DNA of 64,000 bases from Borrelia sp. P9F1 (GTDB taxonomy: Bacteria; Spirochaetota; Spirochaetia; Borreliales; Borreliaceae). Under the pieces are notes generated by a model. That model did not search any database. It saw only the letters and a program-made list of their open reading frames with translations, and had not been told where the DNA came from. Shown here in pieces: positions 16,982 to 26,401 of the stretch. The translations under genes and the position numbers were made by a program. Every line of letters begins with the position of its first letter. Within the stretch, counting starts at the first letter, position 1. The stretch lies in contig NZ_CP129407.1 of NCBI RefSeq assembly GCF_030436115.1, forward strand, positions 736,935-800,934. Direction: 5' to 3'.

Positions 16982-17063
16982 GGGGCGGTACCGAAGTGGT
17001 TAACCGGGGCAGACTGTAAATCTGTTGGCATTGCCTGCGTGGGTTCGAATCCCACCCTCCCCA
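16982..17063 (+). tRNA. tRNA-Tyr (anticodon GUA)
   Basis: An 82-base class II tRNA with a long variable arm (TTGGCATTGCCTGC region), anticodon loop CTGTAAA giving GUA, and a T arm GTGGG-TTCGAAT-CCCAC. The acceptor arms GGGGCGG and CCTCCCC pair at six of seven positions; the fifth pair is C opposite U. CCA is not encoded. Confidence 0.93.
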
Positions 17064-17217
17064 GTAGAGAGTCTTGTTGGTGGGGTTGTTGTTGCCATCT
17101 TTAGGGGTTTGGTGTTCGTTTTAACGGGGCTGGCTTGTGTTATTTCGGGGGTGTATTTTCGAGATTTTGGGTAGTGCTTGTGAGTGTTACTTTCTCTAGA
17201 GGAGATTCTGATTTCTT

Positions 17218-18252
17218 ATGAAGATGAAGAAAATTTTTATTCCCTCTTTCGTTTTTGTCTCCGTACTCTTCTCCTTGCTGTTTTTTTTGTGTTTTTTAAA
17301 TTCTTCTCCTTCTGAGTCTGAGTTGTTGTGTGAATTTGAAGTTCAGAAGGGGTGGTGGGTTAAGAAAATAGCTAGAGAGCTTAAAAAGCAGGGTTTTATT
17401 AGATCTGAGAAACTTTTGATAGCTATTTCCTATATTTTTGGTAGTGATAAAAGTTTTAAGGAAGGCAAATATTTAATTGGCAGGAATTTTTCAACTTTTG
17501 ATGTGTATAAAGAGCTTTTAAGGGGGAATCCTGCTCTTGACATTAGCATTACCATACCCGAAGGCTATACAGCAAGAAGGATAGCCTTAAAACTTCGTAA
17601 ATTTGGTATTATTTACGATGTTCGGAGTTTTATTGATTTGGTAAATAATGCTAAGTTTATTGGTGATCTTGGACTTGATTATCATTCTCTTGAGGGGTTT
17701 TTGTTTCCAGATACCTATAAGTTCTATGCGGGTATGGACATGAAAGAAGTAATTCGAACATTTGTTGGTAATTTTTTTAGCAAGCTTGTTTCTATGGGGA
17801 TAGATTATAAATCTTATTCTAGTGAAGATCTTTATAATAAGGTGATTGTTGCTTCTATTGTGGAGAGAGAATATAGGGTTAAAAGTGAAGCTGCAGTAAT
17901 GGCATCTGTTTTCTATAACAGGATAAAGTCTAATATGGCCTTGCAATCTTGTGCTACGATAGAGTACATTGTTACTGAAGAGTTAAAGAAGCCACACCCC
18001 AGGAGGATTTATTTTTCAGATTTAGATATTAAGTCTCCTTATAACACTTATATCAATAAGGGTTATCCTCCAACTCCGATTTCTAATGCTGGTGCTGTGT
18101 CTTTGCGGGCGGCTTTTTTGCCGGATAGTACAAATTATTTATTTTTTGTTTTAAAAAATCCCAAGACAGGAGCCCATAAATTTTCTTCAGATTATAGTGA
18201 TCATCTTTTATCTGCAAATAGTTATATTTACAATTTTGTTACCAAGGATTGA
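17218..18252 (+). CDS. mltG: Endolytic murein transglycosylase MltG
   Basis: A 344-residue protein with one N-terminal transmembrane anchor (about residues 6-24), a LysM-like segment (VQKGWWVKKIARELKKQGFI) and the YceG/MltG catalytic domain. The catalytic glutamate is in ASIVEREY, with the partner motif AAVMASVFYNRI and the late substrate-site PTPISNAG. The enzyme cuts nascent glycan strands near the membrane and sets their length. Only a distant GAGGAG precedes the ATG. The stop overlaps a TTG in the dnaG leader as TTGA. The gene adds to the window's unusually complete cell-wall set. Confidence 0.92.
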   Translation: MKMKKIFIPSFVFVSVLFSLLFFLCFLNSSPSESELLCEFEVQKGWWVKKIARELKKQGFIRSEKLLIAISYIFGSDKSFKEGKYLIGRNFSTFDVYKELLRGNPALDISITIPEGYTARRIALKLRKFGIIYDVRSFIDLVNNAKFIGDLGLDYHSLEGFLFPDTYKFYAGMDMKEVIRTFVGNFFSKLVSMGIDYKSYSSEDLYNKVIVASIVEREYRVKSEAAVMASVFYNRIKSNMALQSCATIEYIVTEELKKPHPRRIYFSDLDIKSPYNTYINKGYPPTPISNAGAVSLRAAFLPDSTNYLFFVLKNPKTGAHKFSSDYSDHLLSANSYIYNFVTKD

Positions 18253-18257
18253 GAAAC

Positions 18258-20030
18258 ATGGAGTATGCTAAAGTTATAGATTTGATTAGGAGCAGAGTAG
18301 ATATTGTTGATTTTATAGGTGAGCGTGTTAGATTATTTAAATCAGGTTCATCTTACAAGGGACTTTGTCCCTTTCATGCCGAGAAGACAGCTTCTTTTTT
18401 TGTGAATCCTTCTCAAGGGTTTTTCTATTGTTTCGGGTGTAAAAAAGGTGGAGATGTTATAAAATTCTTGATGGATATTGAGAAATTTAGCTATGATAGC
18501 GCGGTTAAGTTTTTATGTAGTAGAATGGGTGTCTTGTATGAGGACGTTAAGAGACCTACTGAGTTTAGGGGCGGGGTTCAAAATAGAGAAATAGTTTCAA
18601 GAATATGCAGCTTGAATGCTAGATTGGTTAGGTTTTTTTTGTCTTCTTCTTGTAACAATAAAGAGGTTTTGGATTATGTTCTTAAGGAGAGAAATATATC
18701 AGAGGAAGTTGTTAGTGTATTCGGTGTTGGGTATTTGCGATGTGATGTGGAGGGGGGATTTAGTTTTTATAATTTTTTAGTTTCAAAAGGATATTCTGCT
18801 GAAACATTAAGCGAGAGTGGCCTCTTTTCAAGAAAGAGACAAAATTTTTCAATTTTATCTGGCAGGTTAATTTTCCCGATAAGAGATTTTAAAGGAAATG
18901 TAGTGGGATTTGGAGGCCGAAGTTTGGGTGTGGGAAATGGCCCCAAGTATATTAATTTGAGCGAGACAGTTGCTTTTAAGAAGAGGGAGTTACTTTATGG
19001 ATTTTATGAAGGTTTTTCTGTTATTAAGGAAAATAAGTCGGTGATACTAACAGAAGGGTATATGGATGTTCTTGCTTTTTTTACAGCTGGCGTAAAGATT
19101 GCGGTGTCTACACTTGGTACGTCCTTTTCAAGGGAACACCTTGCTTTAATTAGAAGATATGCGGATAAAATAACAATATGTTTTGATGGTGATGATGCTG
19201 GTCTTCTAGCTACTTTTAAAGCGTATCAGATTTGTTTGCCCTTTAATATTGATGTAGATGTAATTAAGATGGAGTATGGATTTGACCCTGCAGATGTTTT
19301 AAAGAGTAGGGGGGCATCTTATCTTGGGGGTTTAGTTGGTAATGAGTGTGATGCGTTTGAATATCTTTTGGAAAGATATTCTGCTAAATATGACTTAAGT
19401 AAAACTTCGGGTTTAAATAATATGATTGGTATCTTTATTAAATTAATAAGCTTGTCGGGTACTAATGCACAAAGAGATATTCTTTTAGAAAAACTAGAAA
19501 GTAGGGTTGGCATTAGGTTGGAGACCTTAAGGCAGGATTACTATGATGTTAGGGAAAGAAATGCAATTGAGAATTCTAAAAAGAGTTCATCTTCTTATCA
19601 AACAAATACATATGAGAGATATTTAGTAGTCGCCTTGTTGAAAGATTTTAGTTATTTTAATATAATAAGGCGCAATATTAGCGATAGTGACTTACATGAC
19701 GTTGATGTAAGGAGGGTTTTTTTGTGCTTTGAAAACTTATTTGACAATAATGAGATTTTTTCATTGCTTAATTTAAAAGAGGTTTTAAGAGATAGATATG
19801 GTGTTAGTGAAGTTTTTTTTGAAGACATGTTGAGGATAGAATTTGAAGTAGATAATGAGATGGTTATGCAGATTTTGTTTGCAATTAAGAAAAGGAAATT
19901 GGAAGATCGTGTTTTGGCTTTTAAGGAGATGACCGAGAATAGTTCTTTAGTGGGTGCTAGGACTCAAATAAGGGAATTAATGTTTTTGAATGTGCAAAGA
20001 GAGAGTTTGAGGATATATTTAAATGGGTAG
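18258..20030 (+). CDS. dnaG: DNA primase
   Basis: A 590-residue primase making RNA primers at the replication fork. The CHC2 zinc finger is [12 protein letters not shown] and CFGCKKGGD (about residues 37-67). The TOPRIM core has [14 protein letters not shown] and FDGDDAG near residues 265 and 310, and a C-terminal helicase-binding region follows. I chose ATG 18258, nine bases after AAGGA, over the TTG at 18249. The 3' end overlaps rpoD by eight bases, giving the widespread dnaG-rpoD pairing. Confidence 0.96.
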   Translation: MEYAKVIDLIRSRVDIVDFIGERVRLFKSGSSYKGLCPFHAEKTASFFVNPSQGFFYCFGCKKGGDVIKFLMDIEKFSYDSAVKFLCSRMGVLYEDVKRPTEFRGGVQNREIVSRICSLNARLVRFFLSSSCNNKEVLDYVLKERNISEEVVSVFGVGYLRCDVEGGFSFYNFLVSKGYSAETLSESGLFSRKRQNFSILSGRLIFPIRDFKGNVVGFGGRSLGVGNGPKYINLSETVAFKKRELLYGFYEGFSVIKENKSVILTEGYMDVLAFFTAGVKIAVSTLGTSFSREHLALIRRYADKITICFDGDDAGLLATFKAYQICLPFNIDVDVIKMEYGFDPADVLKSRGASYLGGLVGNECDAFEYLLERYSAKYDLSKTSGLNNMIGIFIKLISLSGTNAQRDILLEKLESRVGIRLETLRQDYYDVRERNAIENSKKSSSSYQTNTYERYLVVALLKDFSYFNIIRRNISDSDLHDVDVRRVFLCFENLFDNNEIFSLLNLKEVLRDRYGVSEVFFEDMLRIEFEVDNEMVMQILFAIKKRKLEDRVLAFKEMTENSSLVGARTQIRELMFLNVQRESLRIYLNG

Positions 20031-21909
20031 TATGGAAAGTAAAGAATTGCAGTATTTTAGGAAAAAGAATTCAAAAGCAATAAGGTCGATATTGGAATAT
20101 TTAAGGGACAGGAAAGAGGTTACGTTTACGGATTTGTCTCCCCTGCTCTCAGGGGATATGTTGGATCCTGAGAACATTGAGTTTATTTATGGAATACTTG
20201 AAGATGAGGGAATAAGCTTGATTGATAAGAGAGCAGGGTCCGGAAATATTAGTGTTGATGGTTCCGAGTTGGAAGAAGTAAGTAAGATTGATAGTCAGTT
20301 TATGGGTTTAAGTGATGGTGACGATGAGATCGATGATAAGTTGGAAGAATTTGAGGATGATATCCTAGAAAGGGAAGATTTCTCAGGGTGTATTAAGAGC
20401 GGATTATTAAAAGATAATAATACTGAAGATCCGATAAGACTTTATTTGAAGGAAATAGGAAAGGAATTCTTATTAACTGGAAATCAGGAGGTTGAGCTTG
20501 CAAAGCAAATGGACTCCGGAGAATCTATCATTGAAAACATTCTTAAGAATGAGGGGCTTGTCATAGAGAATTATTATAATTTGGTTAACGCTATTTATTC
20601 AAGAGGAGATAGGGAAGAATTTTTTAGAAGAGATAAGGAAAGAGAAAAGGATAGCAATGCGGACTACTATAACAAAAAAAAAAGAATTACATCTTTTTAT
20701 AAGGCCGCGTTAAAACCATTTCAGGAGCGTTTAGTAAGTTATATTGAAAATAAGCATAAGTTATATGGGCTTGGTGAGGATATTTTTGAGGAAAGTATTA
20801 GTAAGGAAAGGCTTGATATAAAGGAAATGCTTAAGTCTGTTCCTTTATGTCAGGAGGAGTTAAGAATTTTTTCAGATGATTATATTGACTCTGCTAGTAA
20901 GATAAGGGATTTAAAGAGACAGCAGAAGTCCATATTGGATCGATTGAAGGTGGACAAGATTCGGAATCTCAGGGATCTTGGCAGGGATTTGGCTATTCCT
21001 GAAAGGCGAGAGAGGATAGAAAAATTTTTAAATATACGAGAAGATCTTATTAAGGAGCAAATTACAGAAGCTCAACTTACACAAAAAGAGCTCGAAAGAA
21101 TTGAGATGTATTATGAGTACCCAATAGATAGAATAATAAGGATGTCGGAAGAGATTATTAAGGGTAAACAGATGATGCAACACGCAAAAGATCAGTTGAT
21201 TAAGGCTAATTTGAGACTGGTTGTGAGTATTGCTAAGAAGTATGCTAATAGGGGACTCCATTTTTTTGATCTTGTGCAGGAGGGTAATATTGGTTTAATT
21301 AAAGCTGTTGAAAAATTTGAGTATAAGAGGGGATTTAAATTTTCTACTTATGCTACATGGTGGATTAGGCAAGCGATAACAAGGTCAATCTCGGATCAGG
21401 CTCGAACGATACGTGTCCCTGTGCATATGATTGAGCAAATAAATAGATTAAATAGAGAGACAAGATATTTGGTGCAGGTTTTAGGTAAGGACCCAACCGA
21501 TGAGGAGCTTGCAGTCAGACTCGGTTGGGAACTGAAAAAGGTTAAGACTGTTAAGAATGTTTCAAGGGAGCCTGTTTCACTTGAAACTCCGATTGGGGAA
21601 GAGGAAGATTCTGTTCTTAGTGACTTTATTGAGGATAAGGCAATAAAAAATCCGGCAAAGCATACTTCTTTTGTGGTTTTGCAGGATCAGATAAGATCGA
21701 TTCTTGGCACTCTTCCAGAGCGAGAACAGGAAGTCGTTAAGATGAGATTTGGACTTGAAGATGGTTATTCTTTAACTCTTGAAGAAGTTGGGCTTCATTT
21801 TAATGTTACAAGGGAAAGAATTAGGCAGATTGAATCTAAGGCTTTAAGGAGGCTTAAGAATCCTAAGAAGACTCAGAAGCTTAAAGATTATTTAGAAGAT
21901 CTAAATTAA
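20023..21909 (+). CDS. rpoD: RNA polymerase sigma-70 factor RpoD
   Basis: A 628-residue primary sigma factor. Region 1.1-like sequence opens the protein; region 1.2 is [17 protein letters not shown] near residue 144. Regions 2.1-2.4 run through [37 protein letters not shown] and [15 protein letters not shown]. The region 4 helix-turn-helix [19 protein letters not shown] is near the end. It recognises the housekeeping promoters listed in this annotation. A long charged spacer holds a run of ten A (20684-20693). The ATG at 20023 lies inside the end of dnaG, ten bases after GAGG. Confidence 0.96.
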   Translation: MGSMESKELQYFRKKNSKAIRSILEYLRDRKEVTFTDLSPLLSGDMLDPENIEFIYGILEDEGISLIDKRAGSGNISVDGSELEEVSKIDSQFMGLSDGDDEIDDKLEEFEDDILEREDFSGCIKSGLLKDNNTEDPIRLYLKEIGKEFLLTGNQEVELAKQMDSGESIIENILKNEGLVIENYYNLVNAIYSRGDREEFFRRDKEREKDSNADYYNKKKRITSFYKAALKPFQERLVSYIENKHKLYGLGEDIFEESISKERLDIKEMLKSVPLCQEELRIFSDDYIDSASKIRDLKRQQKSILDRLKVDKIRNLRDLGRDLAIPERRERIEKFLNIREDLIKEQITEAQLTQKELERIEMYYEYPIDRIIRMSEEIIKGKQMMQHAKDQLIKANLRLVVSIAKKYANRGLHFFDLVQEGNIGLIKAVEKFEYKRGFKFSTYATWWIRQAITRSISDQARTIRVPVHMIEQINRLNRETRYLVQVLGKDPTDEELAVRLGWELKKVKTVKNVSREPVSLETPIGEEEDSVLSDFIEDKAIKNPAKHTSFVVLQDQIRSILGTLPEREQEVVKMRFGLEDGYSLTLEEVGLHFNVTRERIRQIESKALRRLKNPKKTQKLKDYLEDLN

Positions 21910-21924
21910 ATTAATGGGGGGGTT

Positions 21925-22683
21925 GTGGAAAGTAATATTGATATATTGAAAAACCTTGAAGGCATCTATAAGGCTAGGTTTAAGCTTGAGGAGAGACAAA
22001 AAAGTATTCCTAAATATTTGCAAGTTAAGAAATCTCAAATTGATGAGCTCATTGAGGTGATTGATGAGTTACAGATTAAGTTTAAAGAGTGCCAAAAGGA
22101 GGATGCTTCTTTAAAGTTGGGCATTCAAGACATTAATGTGAGAAAAACTAAAGCAGAAAAAAAAATAGATAGTATTAAAACGCAAAGAGAATATGAGGCT
22201 CTTGAGAAAGAGTTACAGACTATTATCGATGATGAAGTAACTATTAGAAAAAAAATGACACATATTACTGGTCTTAAGACAAGGGTGGATAGAGAAATAG
22301 CAGAAGTAAAGGGTAAGCTTGAACGAGAGCAGAGCATTTATGCTACTGAGAGTGCTGAGCTTGAGGATGAGCTTTTAGGCATTAAACAAAAGCTTCTTGA
22401 TATTACAGATGAGGAGGGGAAGTATGCTTTTCGGATGGATGAGGATTTTTTGTTTAAGTTTCAGAGGATTATTAGGAATAAATCTAATGGAGTTGTTCCT
22501 TTGGTTGAAAATGTTTGTAAGGGGTGTAATATGATACTTCCTGTTGAGTTCGCAAATAAGGTAAGGCGCGAGCCAGATGATATTAAATTCTGTCCTTATT
22601 GCAGTAGAATACTTTATTATCAAGAAGAATTTGAGGTTGGTTTGGGTCTGATTTCTGGAAGTTTAGCAGATCTTATTGAATAG
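21925..22683 (+). CDS. Coiled-coil protein with C-terminal zinc ribbon
   Basis: A 252-residue protein of the C4 zinc-ribbon/coiled-coil family (YbgI-independent, CT398/DUF164-like). Residues 5-175 form a long charged coiled coil; the C-terminus has CKGCNMILP and CPYCSRILYY, together a four-cysteine zinc ribbon. Related proteins are widespread, often next to rnpB or sigma-factor genes; some bind secretion or sigma factors, but the exact role is unclear. The start is GTG 21925, preceded by seven G that could act as ribosome-binding site. It is followed after seven bases by the RNase P RNA gene. Confidence 0.75.
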   Translation: MESNIDILKNLEGIYKARFKLEERQKSIPKYLQVKKSQIDELIEVIDELQIKFKECQKEDASLKLGIQDINVRKTKAEKKIDSIKTQREYEALEKELQTIIDDEVTIRKKMTHITGLKTRVDREIAEVKGKLEREQSIYATESAELEDELLGIKQKLLDITDEEGKYAFRMDEDFLFKFQRIIRNKSNGVVPLVENVCKGCNMILPVEFANKVRREPDDIKFCPYCSRILYYQEEFEVGLGLISGSLADLIE

Positions 22684-22690
22684 GAATAAT

Positions 22691-23032
22691 TAGGTTAATA
22701 CCCAGTCATCGCTTAATTTACTTTGAAGTATTTTAGGAGGAAAGTCCGAGCTCCGATAAGGGCATAATGCTAGGTAATACCTAGGGGTTTCAGACTTAAG
22801 AGAGTGTCACAGAAAGTTACCGCCTTAGGGTAAGGGTGAAAAGGTGAGGTAAGAGCTCACCGCTTATTTAGTGATAAATAGGGGCAAGACAAACCTCATT
22901 AGGAGCAAAATCAAGTAAGCAAGTTTTCCTGGCTCTTGAGGACTTGCGGGTGGATTGCATGATTTTTCCAGTGATGGAAAGACAAGATAGATGATGACAT
23001 AATACAGAACTCGGCTTATGGGTGTTGGCCTA
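22691..23032 (+). ncRNA. rnpB: RNase P RNA (bacterial type A)
   Basis: The catalytic RNA that trims tRNA 5' ends. Conserved elements are in order: GAGGAAAGTCCGAGCTCC near the 5' part, CACAGAAAGTTACCGCC, AAGGGTGAAAAGGTGAGGTA, the late AGATAGATGATGAC and CAGAACTCGGCTTATG. The first thirteen bases (22691-22703) pair with the last thirteen (23020-23032) using a few G-U pairs, which gives helix P1 and defines both ends. There is no separate promoter visible after the upstream gene, and no terminator before the downstream one. It may be cut from a longer message. Confidence 0.93.
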
Positions 23033-23051
23033 ATTTTTTATGGAGGGTTTT

Positions 23052-24017
23052 ATGTGGATAAGGTACCTGAGGCATTCTTTTTACTTGCTTGTGGTTCTGG
23101 TGTTTTTTTTCTTTATTTTTCATATTCTGTCTTATTTTAAGGCGTTTTCCAGTTCTTATTTAAAAGCTGGGCCCACTGAAGTAAATTTGCTTGTTCTTTG
23201 GGAGAATAAAGAATATAAGGAAATAATAGACTATGCTGAGGATGGTCTTAGGGCAAACAAGTTTGATTTTAATTTAAATTTACTCCTTGGGTTCTCGTAT
23301 TTTTATTACTCCTTAATGCTGAACGACAGTTCTTTGAAAACCCATTTTTTGGATAATTCAATAGAACGGCTGAGGTTTTTAATGTCAATCAATGACGATA
23401 TTCCTATGAGTTCGCTTTATTATATTTTAGGTAAAGCTTATTCTCATAAGGGTGAGTATTACAGTGAACTCTCTGTTAAGTATTTAAATAAAGCCTTGCA
23501 TTTAAATACTTTTGACTTTATGAGCATAAAGGAAGATATTTTTGAATATTTGGGGTACTCCTATCAGCTTTTAAAAGACTATAGGTCCAGTTTAACTTTT
23601 TTCATGAAAGCTTATAATGAGAATAAGTCAGATCTTGTTCTTTGGAGTTTGGCATATATTAACTATAAAATAGGGGACATTGACAAGAGTGTTGAATATA
23701 TAAATAAATTTATAGGAGAAGAAAATGAGTCATTTAGTGGCGAGAAAAGCGATGATAATTTAATGCAGAAGGTGTATTTACTGTATGGAGATATATATCT
23801 AGACCAAGGTGATTACGGAGGCGCTTTTGGTTGTTATGATAAAGTCTTGAAAATTAATAGTTTAAATCCTAATGTTTATGTTAGAATAGGAGACATATAT
23901 AGAAGGAGAGACAGAGATTACCCTAAAGCTCGAAAATATTGGAGAGAGGCATTGAGCATTAATCCTTATTTAGAGGAAGCGAGGGAAAGGCTTAGAATTA
24001 GCTTAGAAGAATTTTAG
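23052..24017 (+). CDS. Membrane-anchored TPR protein of the elongation operon
   Basis: A protein of about 321 residues with one N-terminal membrane segment (about residues 8-28) and repeated TPR-like helices: [38 protein letters not shown], and at the end [13 protein letters not shown] with [15 protein letters not shown] domains bind partner proteins. I place the start at ATG 23052, five bases after GGAGGG, rather than ATG 23040, which contains that site. It lies ten bases before mreB, suggesting a partner of the elongation machinery (inference). Confidence 0.75.
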   Translation: MWIRYLRHSFYLLVVLVFFFFIFHILSYFKAFSSSYLKAGPTEVNLLVLWENKEYKEIIDYAEDGLRANKFDFNLNLLLGFSYFYYSLMLNDSSLKTHFLDNSIERLRFLMSINDDIPMSSLYYILGKAYSHKGEYYSELSVKYLNKALHLNTFDFMSIKEDIFEYLGYSYQLLKDYRSSLTFFMKAYNENKSDLVLWSLAYINYKIGDIDKSVEYINKFIGEENESFSGEKSDDNLMQKVYLLYGDIYLDQGDYGGAFGCYDKVLKINSLNPNVYVRIGDIYRRRDRDYPKARKYWREALSINPYLEEARERLRISLEEF

Positions 24018-24027
24018 GGGGCTTTAT

Positions 24028-25077
24028 TTGAATTTATTTAAGTCTTTTTTGATAGATATTGGCATTGATCTTGGCACTTGTAATACCTTGGTCTACATCA
24101 AAGATTATGGTGTGGTGATGAGTGAGCCTTCGGTTGTAGCTATTGATGTTACTAAGGGGAACAGGGTTGTTGCTGTTGGGCGAAATGCGAAGAAGATGCT
24201 TTGGAAGACGCCAGAGAATATTAAGGCAGTGAGACCTCTTCGCGATGGTGTTATTGCTGACATTGAAAACACAGAAAAAATGATCAAGTATTTCATAAGT
24301 TATATTTTTTCGCGGAAGAAGTTGTTTTTCAAGCCTAGAATGGTGATAGGGGTGCCTACTTGCATTACAGAGGTTGAAAGGAGAGCTGTTAAGGAAAGCG
24401 CTATGAATGCTGGTGCTCGCGAGGTTAAGGTCATTGAAGAGTCTTTGGCCGCTGCGATTGGGTCTGATATTCCTATTTTTGAACCAACAGGTCATATGGT
24501 ATGTGATATTGGGGGGGGGACAACGGAGATATCTGTTATTTCTCTTGGTGGTATGGTGGTAAGTAGAGCCATTAGAACTGGTGGGGATGAGTTTGACGAG
24601 AGTATAATAAAATATATGAGAAATGCTCATAATATTATTATTGGGCAGCAGACGGCAGAAAGGTTGAAGATTAAGATAGGTAATGTTTATCCGGATACGC
24701 ATAATTTGAAGGTTGAGACAATAGACATTAAGGGAACTGATGCTGTTACGGGGCTTCCTAGGAAGCAAATTGTTGATTCTATGGAAGTGAGAGAATCTTT
24801 AAGGGAACCTATTGGTACTGTTGTTGACGAGGTTAAGAGGACTCTTGGAGCCACTCCTCCAGAGCTTGCGACAGATATTGTTGAACGTGGGATTATATTG
24901 ACAGGGGGTGGAGCACTTCTTAAGGGGCTTAACAGGCTTTTATCAAAAGAAACAGGGGTGCCGGTTTATGTTGCAGATAACCCTCTTCTTTCTGTAGCTG
25001 TTGGGGCTGGCTTATTTTATGATTATGCCAATAGGATAGATATTAGTAAGAATATATATAGTTTTATCAATGAATAG
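24028..25077 (+). CDS. mreB: Rod-shape actin homologue MreB
   Basis: A 349-residue bacterial actin that guides lateral cell-wall synthesis. Phosphate 1 motif is [13 protein letters not shown], the phosphate 2 motif is [13 protein letters not shown], and the adenosine motif is [12 protein letters not shown]. It starts at TTG 24028. The phosphate 2 loop is encoded by nine consecutive G (24511-24519). Followed directly by mreC, mreD, PBP2 and rodA. Confidence 0.96.
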   Translation: MNLFKSFLIDIGIDLGTCNTLVYIKDYGVVMSEPSVVAIDVTKGNRVVAVGRNAKKMLWKTPENIKAVRPLRDGVIADIENTEKMIKYFISYIFSRKKLFFKPRMVIGVPTCITEVERRAVKESAMNAGAREVKVIEESLAAAIGSDIPIFEPTGHMVCDIGGGTTEISVISLGGMVVSRAIRTGGDEFDESIIKYMRNAHNIIIGQQTAERLKIKIGNVYPDTHNLKVETIDIKGTDAVTGLPRKQIVDSMEVRESLREPIGTVVDEVKRTLGATPPELATDIVERGIILTGGGALLKGLNRLLSKETGVPVYVADNPLLSVAVGAGLFYDYANRIDISKNIYSFINE

Positions 25078-25079
25078 AT

Positions 25080-25922
25080 ATGAAGTTTCTTGTTAAGTTC
25101 AAGAATTTTATTAAGGTACTGAGTGTATTAATAGTTTCTGTTCTTCTTATGGTATATGATTCGTGGGGCTATAGAAATAAGAAGGATGATTTTTTTGTTT
25201 TTACTCTGAACTCGTATATTCAGGATAGCATGCATGGGTTTTTTAGTTTTATTGCTGGTGTTTTTAAGGCAGTAAATGAGTATAAGAACTACGGTGAGAA
25301 AATAGATGAATATAGGAAGAGAATACAGCAGCTTGAGATAGTTACTCAAAATGTGCAGATGTTAAGACAGGAGAATTCTAGGCTTAAGGAGCAGCTTGGG
25401 TTTTATTCATCGAATTCTAGTGAGTTTATTTCAGCCGAAATAATTTATCTGAATTATTCAAATATCTCTTCTTTAATGGCGATTAACAAGGGTTATAATG
25501 ACGGTGTTCAAAAGGATATGGTGGCTGTTGCTTATCAAGATGGGTTTAGTGGTTTGGTTGGGAAGGTTGTTAAGGTTTATGCACATACCTCCAGGGTTTT
25601 ACCCTTGACTAGCTATGAAAATTTTGTTTCTGCAAGAATTCAGAATAGTAAGTTTATTGGTCTTGTCGAAGGTAAGGGGTATGGGGAGTATCTTGAGATG
25701 AATTATGTTAGTAGATTGGCTGAAAATGATTTAAAGGTAGGTGATTCTGTAGTTACTGCGGGGTTTAGTGACGATCCTGGGGGAATTTATATAGGCAGGA
25801 TTATTCATTTCAGTGTTCTTGAGTACAATTCGCTTTTAAGTATTAAAATAGAACCTATGGTAGTTCTAGATAAATTGGAGTACGTTTTTCTGATTAAAGG
25901 AGGAAGGAGGGTACAAGATTGA
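25080..25922 (+). CDS. mreC: Rod-shape-determining protein MreC
   Basis: A 280-residue periplasmic scaffold with an N-terminal membrane helix (about residues 10-27), a coiled coil (EYKNYGEKIDEYRKRIQQLE to RLKEQLGF) and the beta-barrel domain (GYNDGVQKDMVAVAYQDGFSG, PGGIYIGRI). MreC links MreB to PBP2. It begins two bases after mreB and overlaps mreD as TTGA. Confidence 0.92.
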   Translation: MKFLVKFKNFIKVLSVLIVSVLLMVYDSWGYRNKKDDFFVFTLNSYIQDSMHGFFSFIAGVFKAVNEYKNYGEKIDEYRKRIQQLEIVTQNVQMLRQENSRLKEQLGFYSSNSSEFISAEIIYLNYSNISSLMAINKGYNDGVQKDMVAVAYQDGFSGLVGKVVKVYAHTSRVLPLTSYENFVSARIQNSKFIGLVEGKGYGEYLEMNYVSRLAENDLKVGDSVVTAGFSDDPGGIYIGRIIHFSVLEYNSLLSIKIEPMVVLDKLEYVFLIKGGRRVQD

Positions 25923-26401
25923 TATCTTTTTTCCTGTACTATATCATTAGCGTGTTCTTGGGTCAAGTCTTTCAGTATTATTTTGCGGTTAATTTTTCTT
26001 TCTCGATAGATGTATTTTTAATAATTTTAATTTTTAATTCTCTGAATTTTGTTTTTAATGTGGGGTTAATATCGAGCGTGTTACATGGATTTATTATGGA
26101 TTATTTTACAGGATTGCCGCTTGGGTTTTTTGTCTTTAATTATGTTTTAGTATTTTATGTTCTTGGAAAGATTAAGATTTTAATTCCTAAAAGTATGTTT
26201 AGCATGGCTCTTTTTTTTGTTTTTGCGAAATTTATGATTTGGTTTGTCGCAATGACGTTATCAGATTTTGTGGATCTTAAAGGATTTAATTATGAAATAT
26301 TTAATCTTAATCTTGTTGTAAATATAGTATTTATAAATTTTTTGTATCCGATTTTAGGTTATTTTACTCGAAATTTTTATGCTTTCAGGGAGGAATATTA
26401 A
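25919..26401 (+). CDS. mreD: Rod-shape-determining protein MreD
   Basis: A 160-residue inner-membrane protein with about five hydrophobic segments and the MreD-type stretch GLISSVLHGFIMDYFTGLPLG. It is part of the MreCD-PBP2-RodA complex. The start is TTG 25919, overlapping the mreC stop as TTGA and helped by AGGAAGGAGGG just upstream. The identification rests on position, hydrophobic profile and the glycine-rich segment. Confidence 0.85.
   Translation: MISFFLYYIISVFLGQVFQYYFAVNFSFSIDVFLIILIFNSLNFVFNVGLISSVLHGFIMDYFTGLPLGFFVFNYVLVFYVLGKIKILIPKSMFSMALFFVFAKFMIWFVAMTLSDFVDLKGFNYEIFNLNLVVNIVFINFLYPILGYFTRNFYAFREEY

Noticed and set aside
16898..17104. Open frame over tRNA-Thr and tRNA-Tyr
   Set aside because: It is an accidental translation of two clear tRNA genes.
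24034..24768. Minus-strand open frame inside mreB
   Set aside because: It is the mirror of an unmistakable mreB sequence, Asn/His-rich, with no start signal.
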